Shown: positions 12,636 through 28,000, counted from the first letter of the stretch. The stretch is DNA of 64,000 nt from Rhopalosiphum padi (GCF_020882245.1 NC_083598.1:46661858-46725857); one strand, 5' to 3'. Notes: generated by a model from the sequence alone, not told the origin. Translations and numbers: made by a program.

Positions 12636-12935
12636 TCATTGATCATCGTTGCGCAGAGACACGTCTGCTCGAAAAATATTGTAATATTTGTTTTTCCTCC
12701 CATGCAATTTGACGTTAACTTTCTGCCACGGTCGACTAGTTAATTTCAGAACGTCCAGCTGCCGCACCTCGTGAAAGTTTCTTTTGCAGAAAAACGAAAT
12801 TACACGACTACTAAAAATGTTTGCTTTGTGTCCGGCGTATGTGCCCATGCGTGAAACGAGACTTGTTGGTATTTTCGTTATACATGGATAGGAAATTTCC
12901 GACGTCAATCCCCGACTATCATTTACTCTAATCAA
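12636..12935 (-). other. Unrecognised 99-codon open frame in a G+C-richer patch
   Basis: Read on the minus strand this gives MIRVNDSRGLTSEI... ending in SLRNDDQ. Base composition is nearer to coding sequence than its surroundings and residue use is balanced. I recognise no domain, and no convincing splice sites flank it. At this A+T content an open run of about this length is expected roughly once in the window by chance. It could equally be a conserved regulatory patch with copy A just upstream. Confidence 0.2.
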
Positions 12936-12959
12936 ATTGTATCTGTATAGTGTACAATT

Positions 12960-15900
12960 TTGAAACTATATATATATATATGTGTATACATTTATACAAT
13001 ATACAATAAATACACATATATTATATGACTTATATAAACTATAAAGTCATTGTTATTGCCCGGCTGATTCTATGTTATTGGTCATTTCGAAATATGGACG
13101 AAATAAAGTGCAATACTGAAGTACCATAATATATAATTATGTATGATGTGGTAAATGTTGTTTACAGTTGCAAAATATAATTTATGAACACCGCACTGAA
13201 ACCGCGAAGAGATCTTTCGACGAATATAGTTTAACATTATTCGTTTTATCTACGTTTCTGTATATATACCTACGATTTAAGTTACAAAATACATTTGTAC
13301 ATTATTTACATAGGATTAATTGGATGATGATAATAATATTTAAAAGTAATTTTGATTTTTGTTTTCTCTGCTTGAAAGTTTCATTAGCAGTTTTTCAAAA
13401 ATTACCTAATGTAGAATCAAAGTAAGCCCGTGCATACTTTCCGTGAATAATCATATTTTAATACTAAAAAACATACAAATATTATCAACGTACATAAATA
13501 CTAAATATCGTCATTAAATGAATAGGTACATTTATTTGGAAACTAAATTTAAAATATGTGAATTTAGTGGACATAGTATTCAGACATATTCAGTTATTTA
13601 TGACTTAAAGTTTTAATATTTAAAATTACAAATTCATTGTAAAAAATATTCTAAAACAGAAAATTGCTGTATAAGTATAATATTATGATTAAAAATAAAA
13701 AAGACAAGCGTGGAAATCGTTAAACATAAAAAGTTTCTAAACTCAACAATTTAATAAATTTATAGACAATTTAATTAATTTTTTTTATCTGCTGATAAAC
13801 AGTATAATTTTGACTTTTTCCACATTTCCAGATTTTAATTAATTGTGAGGATTAATAGCACTTTTTGAGTTTTCTACTACCTCGGTAAACGGTTATTTTT
13901 TAAATAAAAATAAAATTACTTATATAGTTAATATACTTATATAGTAATAATAAAAAAAATGATAGATTAACTAACTTAAGATAAGGAGTCACATAAAGAT
14001 AATTAATAGTTTATAGTTAATATAATATAGCAATGTTCTTATGCTGACTCGTATTTTTATATTTAAATTATGTGCCATTGTTGTTATTTAATTATTGAGT
14101 GTTTGACTACAGATTTATAATAATTATTGAAAAATTAAAAACTAAAAATTTCCTGGAGCCTAATATTAATTTAAATAACATATTCAATTAGAAATAGTAA
14201 CAAACTTTCATTATATCAAGTATAAAGTAATAATACAAGTGTTAAACTGTTTAAACAGAATGCAATAAAATAGGGAAATTTTTCTCAGTATTAAAGACTT
14301 ATAGATATACATACTATAATTCTAATAATATTTCGTCATCACTATGATCTGACGATTGATTTTTTTTGTTTTTTTTTTGTTTTTAATAAATAAATAATAA
14401 ATTAAATTTTAGTCTTTTTCAAATTATAAAAGTTATATTAAATTAAATTATTACAATATTTTTTTTTTTTTTTTTTTACTGATTCATACAGCTATAAACG
14501 TGTAGTTATTAAAAAGTTGGTATCACATAATCAGTAAAATAAAACTGACTGTTTAATTACATTTTGGTTAATTATTTGTTATTATTAAAAACCATTGGTA
14601 AGATGACTGACTATTGGGCAGTGCTATAAGTTCGAAGTTTCGTTAAAAATATTATGAATAATACTATAGAAGAAAAATAAACTTAAATTAGTTGAATTAT
14701 ATATATTTGGTTGAATGTGCTGAACATATATATAAAAGACATAAAACTATTATTATTTATATTTTATTTTTATAGTGATTTTTTTAAACATTTTATATTT
14801 AAAAAATTAAAATGTACGATTACGTGTGTATTTTTTTTTTCATTATTATAATTTATAAGATTGAAGTTAATTTAATTCAAGAAAAATACAGTTTTTATAT
14901 TTAATTGAAAATTTTTTTTAATTAGAATTATTTGTTTATATACAATTCAATTAAAACGTTAGTCATGTATATCAATACCGTTTTGAGTTATTAGAGGTTT
15001 AAAGTAAATTTATTTTTATTGCAAGAAAATGACATTTTATTTTTGTAAGATTTGATATAATTGTATTATTTATTATATTATTTGAAGTTTTTAATTATAT
15101 GAATATCAATTTTTCATACCTACAGAAATAGATTCAAAAACATTACATTATAATCATTCAAGTTTAATTTCACTCGATTTTTTTAAATCTATATGTCTTA
15201 TTTAATGTAATTCTCATTAGTAAAGTTTAAAAATAAACTAATTAAATTATTTATTTATTTATAAAATTGAATTTTTTAATGTAAAATTAAATTGAATGTC
15301 TAATTTAGTGCTAGTTGCATTATATTAGTAGTTCGATGAAATTATTATTTTTTCTTTTCGTTAATTTAACTAAAATATGAAACATTATTTTTTATGCTCA
15401 AAATTATAAAAAAGTCTCTGTTTTTTTTTTTTATGAAAATGTATGATTTTTGTACATTTAATAAAATAATAGTAAATGATAATCGTTTATACGATAAAAC
15501 TACAAATACATAGATGCGTACATTCATATTTGAATATTTTCAAATTTATTAGTGTTAGTGTCATTTTTAACGATACGATTTAAAGTAATGTAAACTCATA
15601 AGATTGTTGGAATATTGTACATACTTTTACTCTATTAACATAAATGCCATAAATAGTTTAAATTATTTATTTATTAGAAATGCTACAAGTTTTTAACGAG
15701 CAATTGTATTTGTTTAAAATCATTGAATTGTTTTAGATAATTTCTATTTAATAAATGTTTATAATACCTTTGAAAATAAAATTCGGTAGATATGGGCTTG
15801 ATTACATTGATTAATTTAAATTAGAATTAAAAGTTTAAATATGTTAAAATTTTGAATAGGTCGATCATCAATCATGTTTAGTGTTAAGATTTTTCATGAA

Positions 15901-18320
15901 GGTAGGTAAATACTGAATATCACTTATACTATACATCGATTTTACATCAACGCAATGACATTTTTTCAAAGTTCCTTTATATTTCACAATATGATAGTCA
16001 ATTGTGCTTTGTGCATAATGGTTGTACTAAAAAACCATAAGGCATAGTATACAATTTTTTCTTATAAAATATTATTGAAGTTTCATTATTTTTAATGGTT
16101 ATTCTTCATCATTCAACAAATATTATATGTAAAAAAAAATATTATATATACATTAAAACTGCAATGACGTAATTGAAATAATATGAGATCACACAATGAC
16201 TTATTTATTGTGGTAGTTTATTTATTCATATATAGTGTTATTAAATTGAGTAATACCATTTGTTTAATATATGTTTTATGAATAAAAAAGCTAGGGAACT
16301 CGCTTTTGTTAAATAGTAAATTTTGAATGTTTCGTTGGATATAGGTGTGTATGTGTTACATACATTTTTGAAATTTTGACTATAACTGATAATAGTGGGG
16401 GCTCTATGTGAATATTACAACCACATTGTTGGTGTCATTTATTGATATAAAACTTAATCGCAACTTAATAATATATTATAGCCATTAGTAATATTTTTAA
16501 CATTTTTTTTCTTTATGATATAATACACAAAAATACATCTGTTAGCGAAATATACAGATGGATCAGCATCTATTTGAACATAATATATTTTATGTTAAAT
16601 TATATTTATATTTATAATAGTTTTTACTATTTTAGAATTTATTTTTAAAATATTACATATAATAACTTATATATTAAGTTAATACCGACATATCATAAAA
16701 ACAGTTTAAATAGGTTCTCAACTGAATAAATAGCTTAAAATTAGCACGAATATTTTTAAATTGTATTGTGTATAGGTATATTATTAGTGTGAAAATACTA
16801 AAAAAATGTATGACTAATAATTTTGCTATAAGGCAATCGATTACAATTTATCTAGTTAAAATCACATGTATTCGTATTTAACTGTAGATCAATTGGCCTA
16901 CATGCTCATAAATAACATACTCAGATACTCAGTGTTGTAAAAAACTAACAGAGTAAAAAAACAAAAAGAAATGCACTGTCAAAAGTGATTGATGATACCT
17001 ATAACATAAAAAAAAGAACTTTGGCCATCCTTAACGTTATTATTGTTTATATAGGTATATTATATATGTGAATAAAACGTTATCTACGATAAAAGATGGG
17101 ATAATAAAGATAATGTAATTTTATGCTGCATTACTCACGACTAAATCGATTCGTTTTTTCTGTTTTAGTAAAAAAATGAATAACTGTAGAGACTTAAAAT
17201 ATTTAACAAATATTCGTACTTGCATATTCAAGATATTATATGATTACATTTTCAAAATATTTTAGAAGTGTACTATAGGCATTTTAAAAATCTTTGAATT
17301 CTTTTAATTTATATTCATCAATAATTGACAAAATGTTTGTTTGCATATAAAAAGGATTTAATATCTTGTAAAAGATTTCTTATGTGTTTTTATCAAAAAA
17401 TATTAACAATATGTTTAAAAAATTAAATTTTTATGACATTCATCAAATTTTATTTATACAAATAAAATAGAATATGAAATTTAATTCAATTTTTTTTTTT
17501 AAATATTGTGATATAATATTATGTTAAATATAAAAAGCTTCACTTATGATTTTAATATTTGACTATTATAGTTTGCGCATTGCGCTTCGTTAGCATAAAA
17601 CATGGTTCATTATGTACATTGATTTATTTAAGTAAACTAATCCACTAAGTAAAATTATGTTTAGGATTAAGTTAAAATCAAATTTAAGTAAAAACGTGAA
17701 ATGTAAACAGGAATTTATCGGAATTTCAAGGAGTGCTTTCTAAAAATTACGAAATGCTAATGATACAAAGTTTTTTAATGCTACAATACTTATATAATAA
17801 ATTATGTTAATTATTAAAATATACTAAAGCCTAAGATAAAAGGTTAAGGGTTTTTACTGAAAAAATAGATTATATTAAACGTATTTATTGGTTACAAAAT
17901 TAAAAAAAGTACTTTGCCATACTCTGTATTTTTGTATGATAAAATTTAAATATTATAGATTAAAACAGTAAGCGCATGCAATTATAATACAACACAACTG
18001 TAAGATCTATTATTTGTATATATTGTTAATAGAATAGTATTCAAAACTTGCATCGTTACAGGAGACTATAATCGGTTGTTAAGAAAAGATTATAGATACC
18101 TAATTAGATGTCAGGAGAAATCTGATTTGTGTCGTAAACTAGTGTACCGTGTACAATAAAATACCCGAGCCGCGTCTAAAAATATTTTGGAGCAATACTT
18201 CTGAGCAGTAATGTTTTTTTTTTGAAAGGTGTGTGAAAATATTAACAAATCAGGATGTTTGGTGTATAATAATAATAGAGTTTTTATATTTGAATTTGAA
18301 TATTAAAGCCAAATTGTGGA
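12960..18320. other. A+T-rich intergenic sequence
   Basis: There is a TA microsatellite at about 12,967-12,982 and poly-T tracts at about 14,460-14,478 and 15,420-15,432. No gene-like composition or recognisable motif is present. The frame 13,168-13,425 is not supported as coding. Confidence 0.6.
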
Positions 18321-18329
18321 TTGTAAATA

Positions 18330-20120
18330 ATACTATTTTGTAGTAGAATAGAGTAGATTCTTTTTATAAATGACTTTGTCAATAATTTGTACAACGTCTA
18401 GAGAAGGCTTATGGGGTGATATATTGTAAAATATAATAAAGGTTAGTTTGGTTTTAAAATAGAAATTATGTTATATTTCTTCCAGAATTAGGGGAAATAA
18501 TAGTCTCCGAATAATATTGTAAATATGTGTAAAAAATAATATAGCATTTCAGTAGGTTTTTTTTAAGATAACATTGCTATGTCATGCATTAATATTTTTT
18601 TGTTAATTAATTTCTAATTATAAATATTATTTCTGAAGGTATTGTATGCTTAACTGGGATGAAAATTGGAAAAGGTTAGTTTATTAAGTTTTCTTTTGTA
18701 TGAGAATTTTCATCGTTATTTATGTCTGTGTGTGATTGGAAGTTTTCTCCTGGATAAGTACTTATAAGATTTGGATTTTCGTATTTGGATAGAATGAGAA
18801 TTATCTGTATTCTTAAATGGAGGTATAGTTTGAAAATTATTAAAAATGTTTTTGTACTTATCTACGATAGATATATATTCGTAGATTTAGCTTTTAATTT
18901 GGAAGAGACTGTATAAAATTAATATTAATCTAATTTATATAATTGTATGCGCAATTTTTATGTTTGTTAGATAATTGATTGAATATTTTTTGTCAGCATT
19001 CTTGTACTTTGCCGAAGATTTTGGGGTTGTTTTTTTATGTTTTAATGGCTATGACCCATGAATAGCAGTATATGTTAAAATTAAATTTGGTTTGTAGGGT
19101 CAGGTGAAATAGAAGTATATTTTTTTCGATGAATTTCATTACTGTTTAAAGTTACGGAATTTGGTCAGGTGAAAGAATATTTGAGTTTTAATTTGAGATA
19201 AATTAAGTTTTTTTTTTATCATTAGTTATTTTATGTGACATTCTGTTTTTTGTAATACATGTTAATGAAACCCATAAAGAATGTTTGGCATTGAAGTCAC
19301 CCCTATTATGTATGTATTAGTAAATGAAAAATGGAAAATTCTTGGTGGGTTAATATCATACTTGAATCGGTATCTATGTATTATAATATTTTGGTGATGA
19401 GTATAATATTGATGCTGTTTTAAAGCGCATATGGTTTATTTTGATAGAAATGTTTTTAATTGCAGACCTACCAAGTTGGTGTCATGAAAGAATATAGTGC
19501 ATAATATTTTTTATATTTTTGTGACTGAACTTAATAATGAACTGCACCATTCAGATTGTTATATACGTGTGTTGTATAACAAGGAATAATGAAAGTATTG
19601 TTATTAGTTTATTCTGTCTCGGCTATGAGTTCATTACTTTTATATTTTTTTTAGTGCGTTTTTATTTTGGAAAATACAATTTATATTCCAGAGAAGTATG
19701 TCGAGTTGATGGAAAAGATTGGATCATATGTCACTTTTAAGGATAAAACTTGTTGATGATGAAGTAACTGTAGTCAAAAGAGAGATTAATAAGCGATTTT
19801 AGCTCGTACGAGTATATGAAGGCAACTAATTTTTGTAATATTTCATTGTGGACATTGGTAGAGGGCTATAGGGTTACGTATTCTATAGTGTATTATTAGT
19901 AGCGTTTATATTATATAATTTATAAGAATCAGTTTTTCTTGTTGAAGAATTGTTAACAATATTTGAATCTCTCTGTACACGTGTTTTTCAAAAAACCAGA
20001 AGAGATACTGTTGCGTGTTACGGAAATTGTGATAATGTGATACGGCATTCGGAGTAAATTTTGTGATACGAGATAAAGTTATGGCGTAGAAGCTGTACCT
20101 CTAAATGTTTCGCCAGCCGA
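18330..20120 (+). ncRNA. Strand-asymmetric G-rich segment, possible long non-coding transcript
   Basis: Over about 1.8 kb most 60-base lines hold two to four times more G than C on the + strand, and T also runs high; flanking DNA is more even. Asymmetry of this kind is typical of transcribed strands. All frames are cut by stops; the longest (19,537-19,740, 67 residues) resembles nothing I know. GGTCAGGTGAAA occurs twice, 64 bases apart (about 19,099 and 19,163). It may instead be a decayed element. No promoter or poly(A) site can be assigned. Confidence 0.3.
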
Positions 20121-21360
20121 ATAATAATTTATTAAAATTGTTTTTACTAATTTCTCGGCTATAGTAGAATTCTGATGTTACCCTCAGATTGTAGTATATT
20201 AATATTTGGTGTTTTTCTGGCATTATGAAGATTTTATAATGTTTCAAATGGAAAAAAATTAGCTTGTTTAACTGATTATCTTATAAATTATAATAATTAT
20301 AATTATATGCAGTGGTACAAATATAATCAAGCTCGGCGAGCTGATACCGTGGGAATTAATTTTTATCTTGCATTTATTTTTTTTTTAACGAAAAAGTTGA
20401 TAATGAACCATATTGTGATACTTATTAGTTTCTGCATAATATCTATTATAGTCTATATTTGTCTGTAAATCTACCGTTCTTAAAATTGTAAATAAGTTAA
20501 ACTATTTTTTGTTGTGCAGAACATGTAAATAATTTATTTATAATGATTAGGTATAATAATTATTACATGTATAATTATTACATTAACTCAAACATATTAT
20601 TCTTGTAAATTTTATTTATACTTCACTTGATATTATTAATCCGTAACTGATTATAAAATACGAGCTATGTTGAAACAAATATTAAAAATATTTATAAGAT
20701 TCATTGGATTAAACAGAAGAATAGGTAATAATAATTTTATTTCTTTGTTATTTAATAATCTAATTAAACTCAAGACAATAATAACTTATTTAAAATTGGT
20801 TTCAAGTACATTTTAGTTATAGCTTATAGCCATACTCGTTCTTGAAACTAAAAAGATCAAAAATATAGAAAAAAAATAATATATAAAGTAGTATACCAAT
20901 TTTTGTATTCTGGAGAAAAGCTGAAATTAATTTTTTTTCCAAGAAAAATTCACAACTATAGGTATAATGATTTATCTTATTATATAAAATTTAGAAATTG
21001 GAAATAATCTCAAAATATTAAACGTAATATTATTAATTGAGTTAAAATTTTTAAAATTTATAGGGTATCTACATATAATTTGATTATGTTAAACTTTTTG
21101 CCTTTTATGGTGTAATTAATAGTTATAGTTATAAATAATAAAGTTGTTTTTATTATCATAATAATAAAATTTGTTTTAAAAGTTTTGAAACGTACTTTAA
21201 GCTTGAATTAAAGCGTTTTTCACTTATTATAGAATAATTTTAAATGCTTTTCACTCAATTATCGAAATTTTGTTTTACAGAAAATACATTTAACACATAT
21301 TTTAATATTCTGTTTACATCTTATTACGCCTTATAAATGATATCATAATATTTTCGGGAT
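20121..21360. other. A+T-rich sequence before the 21.5 kb promoter block
   Basis: Nothing gene-like is visible. There are short A/T runs and one small palindromic stretch (TATAATAATTATAATTATA near 20,288). Confidence 0.55.
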
Positions 21361-21464
21361 ATATTATCGTATTGAAGTGTGTTCGGTGTTGTTCCGATAT
21401 CGACGACAGGCAAAACAGTATAGTAAATCGTGAAAATATATAATAGCTAGTTCCACGGCCGGAG

Positions 21465-21500
21465 GGCGGGTATATAGACGAGCGGCTTGGAGATTTTTCA
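21465..21500 (+). promoter_or_regulatory. TATA-box core promoter
   Basis: GGAGGGCGGG is followed directly by TATATAGACG (about 21,471-21,480), a GC-box-like element plus a canonical TATA box. It stands at the left part of the most G+C-rich block in the middle of the window. A start site would be expected about 30 bases downstream, near 21,500-21,510. Confidence 0.5.
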
Positions 21501-22018
21501 AATCGAAACGAGGGAAAAAAAACAATATCAAACAATATATCCGTCGACGATGATTGTCATGTGTGAGATGGTCCCGAGGCTTATATGTGTCGTTACATAT
21601 TGTATTATGTACAACGTATTTATTATTTCGGTGTTTTGTGTGCGACCGATCGGCGAGAGGGCACGGCGGTTGTCCGGTGCGCCGTCGTCGTCGTTGTAGT
21701 CGTCGTCGGCGGCGTCGTTGTCGAGCGTGTTTGTACCCTTGCGCACACGGTAGGGGCTGTTGATTCCGACGACGGGGACGACGCGTACTTATATATATAT
21801 ACATATCCATCTCCCTCTATATATATATATAGACATTTTCATTTTATTTTCGAGTTATTATTCGCGTTTATCTGCGCCGCAACAAGTTCGTGTCTTGGCC
21901 GTCTTTGGGGCGCAGCAACAAGTCTTCAGATTGTACAAGTCATCGCCACCGCCATCACCTCAGTTGACGCCGAAACACCGCCGTATTCTTCCTGTATCGT
22001 ATTTGTAATTTATCATAG
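21500..22018 (+). other. Probable 5' non-coding exon
   Basis: This block is rich in CpG and CGTCGTCG-type runs, unlike the surroundings. It follows the TATA box and ends at a good donor, ATAG|GTAGGT (GT at 22,019). Frames of 145-148 codons cross it on both strands, but they are CGT/CGC and TA repeat translations (Val/Arg and Tyr/Ile runs), not proteins. (TA)n tracts lie at about 21,790-21,831. The downstream partner is unknown; the next acceptor-led + strand coding exon I can name is Dh44 at 55,895. Confidence 0.4.
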
Positions 22019-25000
22019 GTAGGTGGTAATATTATAATGATAATTATAGTATGCGTATACAATTGTCATATTATAATAATAAACTATACATTAGTTATTA
22101 TTGTGACGATTTTAAACAATAATTAATATTATATTATATATTACATTTATAAATCTCAATATATCGGAATAATTTATTAGAATAAAATAACTGTCATTCG
22201 GACTGAATATTTATTTTGAACGTCGAGAGATGGCCGATTGTTTTGTTAACACAATATTTTATCATATACGAAGAGTTGGGGTTTTTCATTTTTCTGAAAA
22301 AAAAAAAAAAAATGATGATGTGATTAAAATCCTTTATTCTACCATATTAATATGAACAGTAATTTTTTATCTATCATCATTATGGCGTTAAAACATATAA
22401 ATTTATGTTAAATGACGTGGTATACGAACATTTGGTTTTTAGACTAAAATAAGGGTAGTATTTAAATGATCGTAAAAGTCCATAGTGATATTTATACTAA
22501 AATATAATTGGCGTTGATATTTTGAAACATTTAATAAAAAAGGGTTTTTAATTTTTTTAATGCAATATAGTAACTATGAGTATAAGATTCAGCACAACAT
22601 TTAAACAAATATTTAAGTTTACACAAAATTAAAGATTTCTGTATTCTACCTAATAAATAAATATTTGCACGGTGAACATTATTTATTTTTAACAATAGTT
22701 CTTACTACCTATATTATCCAGTATTACTATTAAAACGTATTTACTTACCTATAACATCAAAACAACACTAAGATACTATCTATAAATTTTAAACTTTATT
22801 TGAATATTATATTTGTTTACTGTAACGCAATTTATAATCGTGTACTAAGAATAATGATATTAATAATCACCTTTAGAATTATAATAGTATATCGGTTGAA
22901 AAGGATAAAAAGAGTCAAAAAGTTAACTCAAGTAATTTTATAATTGAAAAACATTGCAATATTTAAATTTAAATTTTAAACTCGAAATCGTATATTTTTT
23001 ATTTATTTTTTATAATTGAAAAATAATAATTATAATCCTAATTTATTTGAGAAATCCAGGCATAGAAAGTCACATTTTTAATAATTGTATAAGATTTTAT
23101 TCATTTTAAATTTTATTTTATACAATAAATTGGGCATTTTAAATTATAAGTCTATAATAATTATTAATATTGTATGTATTTCTTTATAAATTCTTCAGAT
23201 TTTGTTTAGGTACCCACAATTTGGTTAGGGTAATTTTTTTTTACAAACTTTTAAACTACTGAGGTGTAGTGAGTGTAAAATTTCATACTGCGTACTTATC
23301 GTATATATTATTTAAAATATTTCAAACTTTGAGCAAAGAAAGGAATGTATTTGTTTGGTTTTTTTATCTGACATTTCTTTAAATACAATGTATTATCTTA
23401 TATAGTTTTTTACTTTTAAAAATAGATACTTTTATATAGAAATTTATTTTTATCTATACTAAAAATACCTCAAATTCTTTGATCAGATTATTTATGATTA
23501 TAAAATAGGAACGTTGGAAGTGTTCGATCAAACAACAAAAAACATAACACTCAACAATTATAATACAAAAATTGTTTAAATGTTTTAATCATAATTGAAG
23601 CTAAGGATACAAAACAAATTATTTTATAATAACAATAACAGTGTTTACTAAAATAAAACATGTTTTTTTTTCTTGAAAAAATATTACATTTATCTTAATA
23701 TTTATTTCATATAAATATTAAATATTGTTATAATGTTCAACATTAATTTATTTAGATATAAATTGTGTAACCAATAATTATATACATTTTTTTTAGTTTT
23801 TAAATGATATTTGTTCGAGTAAAACCTTCTCAAGTATTGTTTTGTTGAATTATTATAGGCGTTTTTGTATTAAAATTAATTTTAAATATTTTATCATTAT
23901 TTTTATTATTCTGTAAATTAAAATATATAGATACATATTAAACATCGCAGAAAAGTTGAAATAGTTATTTTATATTTTTACTATTAATTGTTAAAATAAA
24001 AGTTGTATAATATTAATACACATAAACATGATGAGATAAAAAATTAAAATAAAGTTTTATAACATTCATAATATATTTTGCTCAAATAGAATGTATATGT
24101 TTTATTCTTTATCAAATAATCATGATACTGATCCAAATCGTTATAATATCTGCTACAGGTTCGTTATTATTTTTGTTAAAAATCAATGGTGAATGTTGAA
24201 TCTATAATAATTTAGACTTAAGTACACAGAAGTTCCTAATACTTAAATTATAATCAATTTTCGCTGTTTTCTTATTATTTTTGCATTAGCAAAAATTTAA
24301 CTTGACTTCAACCATATTTAAAGCACCAATAATTTGGACTGTTTAAATATTATTTAGATATTTAATAACGATAAAATTTAAAATTAATAAAACTATTTGA
24401 TGAATTGTATCGTACGCTTACGATTTGAATTGATTTTAATTCTATAGAGTATAGATAATATTAACCGTGTTTATTTAAAGATTCATTAGGAACTACTAGG
24501 ACTCCCGTTCGAAATTACTGATACAAAATAACTAAATTACTTTGTTGTGATTTTATTTATATACAATTCTGGTAACTACTTATTAATATATCTCCAATAT
24601 CCTTAAATCATCATTATTTCCTTTTCTTTTGTTTATGATAATAGTTTCATCCACTCTGATTTTAATTGTTACAAAGTTCCATCAAGCAAATATTAACCAT
24701 GATATGAGCAATTAGACAGCATGGCAATTTGCTTTATAGTATTTGAATTCAAATTGTTCTAAATTTTCTTGATGTCGATAAAGGAGGGAGAATCAATTGA
24801 AATTTCTCTCATTTACTGTTGAACGCTTAACTGAGATTTAATACAATACAAATAAGTTTTACATCATTATCTACATTTTCATAATAGCCGTAAGAAATGT
24901 AATTTGGATTTCAAGAAATCTCAAGAAATTAAATTTCTTCTTCTGCACAATAAATGTACCTATATGTAGTTCATTACAATATACAACAACTGATATATTA

Positions 25001-28000
25001 CATTTTTTTGATCTAAAAATATTGATTCGAAATTGCATGCATATTTTTTTATTAACTACATTTTATTATATCTTGTATAATATTACTCATATTATAATCG
25101 TTTAATTTCTATTAAGAGATAAATTATTATATTTATGCAATTGGACTGTAGGTAAAACCTCACATATACGAGAATGTATTTATACTTAATATTATGCCAT
25201 AAGTCATTTTAAGGTATTTCTTTTTAGTAAAATTTATACATTTTAAATAGTAAATAAAAAAAAAATAATATATGAACGATGTAAAATCGAGACTTCCAAT
25301 AAGATTATGTTTCTATAACATTATTGTGTACAATAATAATATTTTATTCTTCTTCGTGGGCTATACGATAACTTAGATATATTAAATAGTCAAAGCACAA
25401 TGGGAATATCCTAAAATACAGGCTATAGGGATAATCCTTTGTTTTCCGGTTTACATAAAAATAAATATGAATATATTATTGACACTTATAACAAATTTTA
25501 TACTCAAAGTGATATCGATATGCGAAAATGATATTATGTACCTACTGTAAATTATAATTTAATAACTATAAATAATTCTCTAAATTTATTTTTAAGATAT
25601 CTCTTGTTTGTTATTGAATATTTGATCTAAGTAAACCGTTTGCTATATTCTTTATTTTTATGTGTAAGTTTCATTTATATACTTTATGAAAATATACTAT
25701 AAATAATAATTTAACGTTTTTGAAGTCTCGATCGGGAAATTATTAAAAATCATTTATATTAAGAGGTATTGATATATCGTTGCATTTTTATAACTTACTT
25801 AAGTTGTATCAATTAACACAATTCTCAAAATTAATGAATAAATATTGTATTGTTGACAAAATAGATGTATTGTCTGGATTCTGGACTAATTCAAATATTC
25901 TTACAATCCTACTTATATAAATATTTAATACAGTGAAATTTGTATTCCAGTTGATTATTTCAATATTTCTTAGTTAGTTGAGGCCCAACTCGCCTTAAAA
26001 ACGAGTAATTTTAAAAAGGAATATAAAAATATTATTTTAACTGTTATTTAACATATATTAAATTAAATATATTTCATCATTAGCATTATGTATTAACATT
26101 ATTATACTTAAGATAAATTATTCAATTATAAATATATCATACAGTATTAACTAATTTATGTGAAAATATTATAATATTGGTGACATTAAAACACTTGAGA
26201 ATAAAAGTTACTTCCAACATGAACTTACTTTGATATTAAGATTATTCTAAAATGTGCTATATCGCTAATATATGCTTAGAAAATAAAATAATAAAAACAT
26301 TTTGCTTTTATTTAAGAAATATTTGTTTGAGATATTGATAAATGAATGTAATATTTTGGCGTATTTCACCGTTATCTTATGGAGTCTAAAATTAAATCTG
26401 ACGCATCCAATACCTATTTTTTTTGCGTTTTACACAATTGTAGGAGAGAAAGTGAATAATGTCAATATAATTTTAACAATAATGATTAAAGACTATTTTA
26501 TACGTACAATATTGTAACATAATAATTATCAACATTGACTCATAAGTTAAATGATTCAAAATTACACAAATATTAACGTACCCGTAAAAAATATTGTTTT
26601 CATTCCGTTAGCTTTTAAATTTACAAAATATTAAGAATGAATTAATTTTTTTTATCATAAATAAATAATAGTTTTGAAAATAATTTATTTTTGTTACTTA
26701 AACGTTAAGTCTAATAATAAAAAAAAATATTTTCATTTAAGAAAAAATAATCCAGATTAAGTGAAATGAATGTAAAAATAATATAAAATATTTAAATATA
26801 TTTATTATTTTTATTAATGAAAAAGTTTTTTTTATTTATTTTTTATTTTTAGACCATTTAGTTAATAACTATTACAGTTCAACAATTACAGATAGTGAAA
26901 GATATAATAATAAAGCTTAATATAATAATATGAATTGAAAACCTGTAAGGTACAATAAATGATAAAGTTAAATATTTATTTTGTTGTTAAATATGATTTC
27001 CTTTTTATTTTTTTAAATATTATGCTGAATTTAGCTTTAATTATTTAATTATAAACTATATCAGGTTTCTGATTATGAATACAAATGTAAACATTTTAAC
27101 TAAAGTTGTCAGTTAAAAAAAAATTGTTGTTTTTAAAAAGTTTAAAATATGTTTTACTTTGTTCAGTTACTCTAAAAAAAAGTAAATTATTTAATGTATT
27201 TACCACATTTTTATTTTCTCAAAGTCCGAAGCATTTAAAGTGAATATGTAAATAATAGGGGTTTGTGTAAAATTTCAGTATTATATTTTGACAACGTTAA
27301 TTAACGTATTCACTTTGTCTGGGTTTCCCCTACTTAAATTGATTTTCATTTTATGTGTTATAATTTTATTATGCGCATAACAATTTAGCTATATTATGAA
27401 TTTTAATCATATTACCTATATAATACGCAATACCTATACCTAAAACAATTTTAAAGGATTATACAAAATATTCTTTTCTTGGATAAAAATGTCTGACAAA
27501 ATCGGTACGATAAAATTAAGTTTATATAGTTTATACAGTTTAAGAAAGGTAGATAATATTATATACTATAGGTATAAAAATTTGAACATAATACTTTGCC
27601 ACAAAATATACATTTTCATAGTATACCTACAACTGATTAATTTTTTATTACATTTTTATGTTTTTTGTTAATTTCCTTTTGGTTTGCCGTTTTAAATATT
27701 ACAACATAATGCATTATGTTTTGAAATGTTAAGTTCCACTAGGATACAACTGTTATTTAATTTAATTAAAACATAGAGGTTTTCATATTAACTCAAGTTA
27801 CATTACTACGAATCATTTTTTTTTTGTATGATGTTTATGGCTTTTTTTTATGATATTTGAACTATGTTTATTTAGATTAATGACTGGATATATCCTTATC
27901 ATCATGTTTAATTTTTTTTAAATAAATTATCAGTACAATTAATAATTTATGTTGTTTCCTTTTGCACTAATATACATATTGTGTCTAAAATTGAAAAATT

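Noticed and set aside
21364..22022. 145-148 codon frames on both strands
   Set aside because: Translations consist of Arg/Val runs from CGTCGT repeats and Tyr/Ile runs from TA repeats; the block is better read as promoter plus 5' UTR.
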